A stretch of DNA of 56,411 nucleotides from an uncultured bacterium (GTDB lineage: Bacteria > Cyanobacteriota > Vampirovibrionia > Gastranaerophilales > Gastranaerophilaceae), in NCBI GenBank assembly GCA_949285255.1, contig CASDXV010000006.1:5435-61845 (forward strand), read 5' to 3'. Shown piece by piece: positions 52,508 through 56,411 of this stretch. The position numbers were made by a program, and so were the translations under genes. The notes beneath the pieces are model-generated. The model was given only the letters and a program-made list of their open reading frames with translations, had not been told where the DNA came from and did no database searches. The stretch's first letter is position 1, and the number at the start of each line of letters is the position of its first letter.

Positions 52508-53219
52508 CTTTTGCTATTACATAAAGTGGATTATAAGTAAGCTCAAATCCGTTATTGTCAAAAAACAACTCCTTATATTTTTTCTCAAATTCCCTATACC
52601 TTTGAGCTCCCCAAGACTTAGAGTCAGGAACCGAAGCGCCTGTTAATTTTATGTGATACAAAATATCTTTAACGCTTTTAAAATAAAGTGTTTGAATCTC
52701 CTGCTCAAATTCAACAACTTCATATCCGCAGCTGTTAAGTATCTTTTTATAATCACAATAATTAAGCCCTGTTTTTTCAATCATTTTAAACTGTTTACAG
52801 TTTTGTTCCCCAAAGCTTGAAAAAGCTAAAACTCCGTTGCCTTTCAGATTATTTTTAATTTTAAATAAAAAAGTATCAAAACTGCTAAACCACTGAAAGC
52901 AGGCATTTGAGATTATTAAGTCGTATTTATCAACAAAATCGACCTTGCAAGCGTCACCCTTAATGAACTCTAAATCACTAAAACCTGTAAAGTTATCGGT
53001 AATATCATTAAGGGTAAGTTTTGAATATTTTAAATTTTTTACTATATTTTCTGTTAAAAAACCCGTACCCGAGCCAATTTCAAGAATTTTTTCAAAATCT
53101 AAATTACAAAAATTGACAAGATGCCTGCACAAGCTATCTGCCATATGCTTTTGCACAATGGCATTTTGCCTGTATGTATCAGCCGCTTTTGAAAAATCAT
53201 TTGACTTATCTTTTTGCAT
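52500..53219 (-). CDS. bioC: Malonyl-ACP O-methyltransferase BioC
   Basis: A 239-aa SAM methyltransferase: KAADTYRQNAIVQKHMADSL at the start (BioC-like), SAM motif ILEIGSGTGFLTENI, LIISNACFQWF and the late HIKLTGA segment. BioC methylates malonyl-ACP to let fatty acid synthesis build pimeloyl-ACP for biotin. It follows bioG by 5 bp. Confidence 0.92.
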   Translation of the reverse strand: MQKDKSNDFSKAADTYRQNAIVQKHMADSLCRHLVNFCNLDFEKILEIGSGTGFLTENIVKNLKYSKLTLNDITDNFTGFSDLEFIKGDACKVDFVDKYDLIISNACFQWFSSFDTFLFKIKNNLKGNGVLAFSSFGEQNCKQFKMIEKTGLNYCDYKKILNSCGYEVVEFEQEIQTLYFKSVKDILYHIKLTGASVPDSKSWGAQRYREFEKKYKELFFDNNGFELTYNPLYVIAKVK

Positions 53220-53224
53220 AAAAA

Positions 53225-53908
53225 CTAAACCTCAAGAATTTCATAAAAATCCTTAAATTCAAAAAACGGAAAATGCCCGCATTCAAGTTCCAGCTTGTTT
53301 TTGTGCGCTGCCCAGAAATTTGCCTGCGAAGAGTAGGGAAAAATCCTGTCTTTTTTTGCAAGAACTACTCTGTCAAAATCAAAATTTTTCTTAAACCAGG
53401 TTTTTTTTGAAACCATTTTTATATTCAAAAGTTCATCGGCAAGATTCTCTATTCTTCTGTTTGCTCTTTTAATATTGAGGGGAGATGACGCACCAAGCGC
53501 CATTTTCTTTTCAAATTTTTCTATAGTGTCGTTATTTAGCGAATTTGCCATAAGGTCATATATTTTTTCATTGACGCCATAATCATTATCTACAGGGCAA
53601 AAAGTACCGCAGATAGCGCAGCTTGAATCTATTTGAGGCAATAAGTCCTGATTATATACATAATTTAGCGCCCAAACACCGTAAGAATAAGCTATAGCGT
53701 GAATTTCAGTGTATGGAAGAAAATCAAAATACTCAAGAGGATTATTTTCCATATCAGAATAGTCATAAACAAAAAGCAGGTCGCTTTTTGAATTATCAAA
53801 CTCTATAAAGCAGTTGGCGTCTGTATAAAACCCGCAGAAAAAAATTATCAGCGAATTTTTATTGTGGTTTATAAATTCAGTTTTCAAAACAAACCTCGCA
53901 AAATTCAC
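53225..53908 (-). CDS. bioG: Pimeloyl-ACP methyl ester esterase BioG (DUF452)
   Basis: A 227-aa alpha/beta hydrolase of the BioG type: LIIFFCGFYTDA, nucleophile Ser in AIAYSYGVWALN, Asp in LAKKDRIFPY, and His in CGHFPFF. It removes the methyl group added by BioC. Start codon GTG at 53908. The rest of the biotin pathway is not in the window. A TATTTT lies six bases before the GTG, possibly another leaderless start, but weaker than the others. Confidence 0.9.
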   Translation of the reverse strand: MNFARFVLKTEFINHNKNSLIIFFCGFYTDANCFIEFDNSKSDLLFVYDYSDMENNPLEYFDFLPYTEIHAIAYSYGVWALNYVYNQDLLPQIDSSCAICGTFCPVDNDYGVNEKIYDLMANSLNNDTIEKFEKKMALGASSPLNIKRANRRIENLADELLNIKMVSKKTWFKKNFDFDRVVLAKKDRIFPYSSQANFWAAHKNKLELECGHFPFFEFKDFYEILEV

Positions 53909-53971
53909 ACTCTTAAAATAAATAATACCAAAAACAACTCTTTAAGGGTATGAAAAAAACTCTTATTGTAT

Positions 53972-53977
53972 TATAAT
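53972..53977 (+). promoter_or_regulatory. -10 box of the TPR gene
   Basis: TATAAT, with about 24 nt of leader and an AAGGTTAAG site before ATG at 54008. No clear -35. Confidence 0.5.
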
Positions 53978-54007
53978 TTCATAACGCAAGAAAAAAAGGT
54001 TAAGCCA

Positions 54008-56164
54008 ATGAAAAAAAAGCTAATTGTAATATTTGCGGCATTTTTGTTTTTAACAAATATATCTTATGCCCAAAATACTCCGACTCAAGAAGAAATACAA
54101 AAGTATAATTTATACTACAACAACGGTATTTCTAATCTGAAAAACAAAAAATACTCTTCTGCAATAGTAGAGTTTAAAAAAGTTCTAAGGTTTCAACCAT
54201 ACGATGATACGGTAAGACAATCACTCTGCCTTGCTTATCTTGCACGCGCCGATTACTACGTAAGTGAGGAAAAAAATCCTAAAAAAGCAATTGCCGATTT
54301 AAAAAGCGCACTTTTTTATATGAAATACTGGAGTGATGCGCAGGATGAAAAAGAGCAAAATATGGAAAACTCAGCTCTCAGTAACCTTGCCTCACTTCAA
54401 AGAAGATATGAAGCAAATCTCACTCCCGCACAAAAATTCCAAAACGCTAAAACACTTCGTGCACAGGGAGAACTGCCTGCTGCTGCGTATGATTTCTTAA
54501 CTCTGAGGAATAACTCTCAATATGCAAAAACCGCAAATGAAAACGCCGGAGATATTTTTAAGGCATTAAATAATAGTTTAAAAGCAATTGACTGCTACAG
54601 ACAAGCTCTTAAAGCAGAGCCTGAGAATGCTAAATTGCACTTTAAATACGCTGTTATTTTAGATGAAGCCAACAACCAAGACGCTGCAGCAGAAGAGTAT
54701 AACCTTGCTCTTAAATACGGCGAAAAAAATCCCGAACTTCTTGATATTCTTGAAAACCTCTGGCGCTCAAGAACAATAAACAACCCAAATAACGCTCAGG
54801 CGTATATTAATATGGGTACTGTTTATCAAATGAGAGGGGACTTAGTTAGCGCAAAAGCTCAATACCAAAAGGCTCTTTCTCTTGCGCCAAACGATAAAAC
54901 CGCTCTTTTAAACCTTGCATCTCTTTATGCCGCACAAGGTGCAACGGCACAGGCAAATGCACTGTATGATAAGCTTCTTGCAAAAAATCCAAATGACCTT
55001 GACATTATAAGATACAAAGCTTCAACCTATGAGGCTCAAAAAGACTACAAAAATGCCCTTGCGCAATACAAGACAATTCTTGCAATTGCCCCAAATGATA
55101 ACGATGCAAAGAACGCTATAGCAGACATTGTAAACAATAAATTTACACCTGCGGATAAATATAACTATATGCTGCTTGAGGCAAATTCAAATCCCACAAA
55201 CTACGACTTGCAGTATGCATACGCTTATGAAATGCACAAACAGAAAAAATACGACGAAGCGCTTAAATATTACCTTAGAGCAATTGAACTTAACCCTAAA
55301 AAACAAGAGGGTTACATAAACGCGGCACAAATCTATACTCTTAAAAACGACTATACAAATGCTCTTAATATATTAAACAAAGGTATTGCTCAAATACCAT
55401 ACGGAGCTGAGCTTTTAGCGCAAAAAGACACCCTTGAGAAAAACCAAGCAGGGCAGCTCTATGAAAACGCTTCAAAACTCTATGAAACAAAAAATTACCA
55501 AGGTGCGCTTGAAAATTACTTAAAAATAAAAGAACAGACACCTGAGGTTTTATTTGCAATTGCGGGTTGTTATTTTGAACTGAAAGACTATAATAACGCT
55601 ATTTTATACTATCAAAAAGTCCTTCAAAAAGAGCCCCAAAACCAGCAAGCACTCTACTACAGTGCTATGTCATACTCTGAAATGGGCGAAAATGACAAAG
55701 CTTTAACACTGTTTAATAAAATAATTACAATTAACCCTCAAAACACTGACGCAAAAGAGGCAATTAATGCTATTAAAGAAGCTCAATTGGCTCAAGAGTT
55801 AGAAAATGCCATAGCAAAATATGAGCAAAAAGACTTTGTTGGTGCTATGCCTATTTTAAATAAAATACTTATGAAAGAGCCAAAAAACACATATGCCCTT
55901 TATTACAAAGGCTTAATCCTTGAAGAACAAAAAAATCAAAAAGAGGCTAACGAGTGCTTCAAGGCTGCAATTAATGCTGATAACAACTTTGCGCTTGCAT
56001 ACTACTCATACGCTCTTGGCTTAGATAACCTTGAAAAGTATCAGGAAGCCGTAACTAACTATGATAAATTCCTTGAACTTAAACTAAAAGAGGGAGAGGA
56101 TGAATACACAAAATTTGCACGCGACAGAGTAAGTGAATTAAGAAAATTTTTAAACAATAAATAA
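54008..56164 (+). CDS. Exported TPR-repeat protein
   Basis: A 718-aa protein with a signal peptide (KKLIVIFAAFLFLTNISYAQ) followed by tetratricopeptide repeats over almost its whole length, about fifteen, for example NAQAYINMGTVYQMRGDLVS, ALKYYLRAIELNPKKQ, AILYYQKVLQKEPQNQ. I chose ATG at 54008; the longer frame from 53966 runs through the -10 box. TPR proteins of this kind scaffold envelope complexes; partner unknown. The next gene shares one base with its stop. Confidence 0.9.
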   Translation: MKKKLIVIFAAFLFLTNISYAQNTPTQEEIQKYNLYYNNGISNLKNKKYSSAIVEFKKVLRFQPYDDTVRQSLCLAYLARADYYVSEEKNPKKAIADLKSALFYMKYWSDAQDEKEQNMENSALSNLASLQRRYEANLTPAQKFQNAKTLRAQGELPAAAYDFLTLRNNSQYAKTANENAGDIFKALNNSLKAIDCYRQALKAEPENAKLHFKYAVILDEANNQDAAAEEYNLALKYGEKNPELLDILENLWRSRTINNPNNAQAYINMGTVYQMRGDLVSAKAQYQKALSLAPNDKTALLNLASLYAAQGATAQANALYDKLLAKNPNDLDIIRYKASTYEAQKDYKNALAQYKTILAIAPNDNDAKNAIADIVNNKFTPADKYNYMLLEANSNPTNYDLQYAYAYEMHKQKKYDEALKYYLRAIELNPKKQEGYINAAQIYTLKNDYTNALNILNKGIAQIPYGAELLAQKDTLEKNQAGQLYENASKLYETKNYQGALENYLKIKEQTPEVLFAIAGCYFELKDYNNAILYYQKVLQKEPQNQQALYYSAMSYSEMGENDKALTLFNKIITINPQNTDAKEAINAIKEAQLAQELENAIAKYEQKDFVGAMPILNKILMKEPKNTYALYYKGLILEEQKNQKEANECFKAAINADNNFALAYYSYALGLDNLEKYQEAVTNYDKFLELKLKEGEDEYTKFARDRVSELRKFLNNK

Positions 56165-56411
56165 TGAAAGAATTACCAAAAAACATAAAAATAATACAAG
56201 CGCCTCTGGCGGGGATTTCTGATATAGTTTACAGAAAACTTGTCAGAGAATTCTCAAAAGAAACTCTTCTTACAACAGAAATGCTCTCCTCTGAAGCGCT
56301 TGTTAATAACCAAAAATCTCTTATTCTAAGCTATAATAAATGCGAATACCCGCTGTCTTTTCAGCTTAGCGGACATAAGCCCCACATTATGGCACGTGCT
56401 GCAAAAATCAT
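56164..56411 (+). CDS. dus: tRNA-dihydrouridine synthase, N-terminal part (cut by window end)
   Basis: At least 82 codons of a Dus family flavoenzyme: KIIQAPLAGISDIVYRKLVREF (FMN-binding start, compare APMAGVTD), TTEMLSSEALV and PLSFQLSGHKP. Dus reduces uridines in the tRNA D-loop using FMN and NADPH. The ATG overlaps the TAA of the TPR gene by one base. The catalytic Cys lies beyond the window. Confidence 0.85.
   Translation, partial: MKELPKNIKIIQAPLAGISDIVYRKLVREFSKETLLTTEMLSSEALVNNQKSLILSYNKCEYPLSFQLSGHKPHIMARAAKI

Noticed and set aside
1-56411. Mobile elements, prophage, CRISPR array or transfer island
   Set aside because: No transposase, integrase, phage gene, cas gene, regular spaced repeats or tRNA-flanking direct repeats were seen; gene content is mostly housekeeping.
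1-56411. tRNA and rRNA genes
   Set aside because: No intergenic region large enough shows the T-loop GTTCGAATC-type sequence or rRNA blocks.

Overview
The window is AT-rich, densely packed bacterial chromosome. Its content fits the non-photosynthetic sister lineage of Cyanobacteria (Vampirovibrionia/Melainabacteria, probably Gastranaerophilales). The clues are a cyanobacterial-type LexA box (GTAC-N4-GTAC) in front of a lexA/umuD-like gene, a long NusB and a long RecG, a protein resembling cyanobacterial DUF1822 proteins, and a family of proteins that begin MKI/MKV followed by an Asn/Ser-rich leader and an F-x-G-like motif. This assignment is inference from gene content; no rRNA is present to confirm it.

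Layout. 1-5.0 kb: two convergent operons of unfamiliar AAA+ ATPases with small membrane proteins; one ATPase has lost its P-loop. 5.06-9.63 kb: a persulfide-sensor-like ArsR repressor divergent from a four-domain CoA-disulfide-reductase/rhodanese/TusA/DsrE fusion, then a QueD-like protein, an SMR exporter and a ferredoxin-nitroreductase. 9.67-11.15 kb: another AAA+ ATPase with a possible FHA domain. 11.27-14.9 kb: AlkD-like protein, split chromate transporter, LexA/UmuD hybrid with UmuC. 15-17.3 kb: rpsO and a purD-like/neuA-like/yidD operon. 17.3-25.2 kb: carbonic anhydrase, serS, pseudouridine synthase, pheT, rqcH, nadD, yqeK. 25.3-30.1 kb: DAACS symporter, D-2-hydroxyacid dehydrogenase, deoC, a 61-aa protein, an ACT protein and a DUF711 protein. 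30.2-42.3 kb: ctpA, CHASE2 cyclase, recG, DUF1822-like/TonB-C protein, glyS, glycosyltransferase, nusB, ftsY. 42.3-51.0 kb (minus strand): hypothetical leader-motif protein, recN, nadK, yajQ, rpsU (too short for usual ORF calling), rseP, two envelope-type proteins and ribH. 51.0-51.6 kb: a non-coding region with a candidate small RNA or attenuator. 51.6 kb to end: group 2 sigma factor, bioC/bioG, a TPR lipoprotein-like/secreted protein, and the start of a dus gene.

Two patterns stand out. First, at least ten genes have a good -10 box only 6-8 bases before ATG and no Shine-Dalgarno, implying leaderless mRNAs; in three of them the stop codon of the preceding gene lies inside that -10 box. Second, the AAA+/membrane-protein cluster at 1-5 kb, the AAA+ gene at 9.7-11.2 kb and the orphan at 42.3-43.3 kb share an N-terminal leader type and have no function I recognise; they are the best candidate for an undescribed system. 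No tRNA, rRNA, IS element, prophage or CRISPR array was seen.
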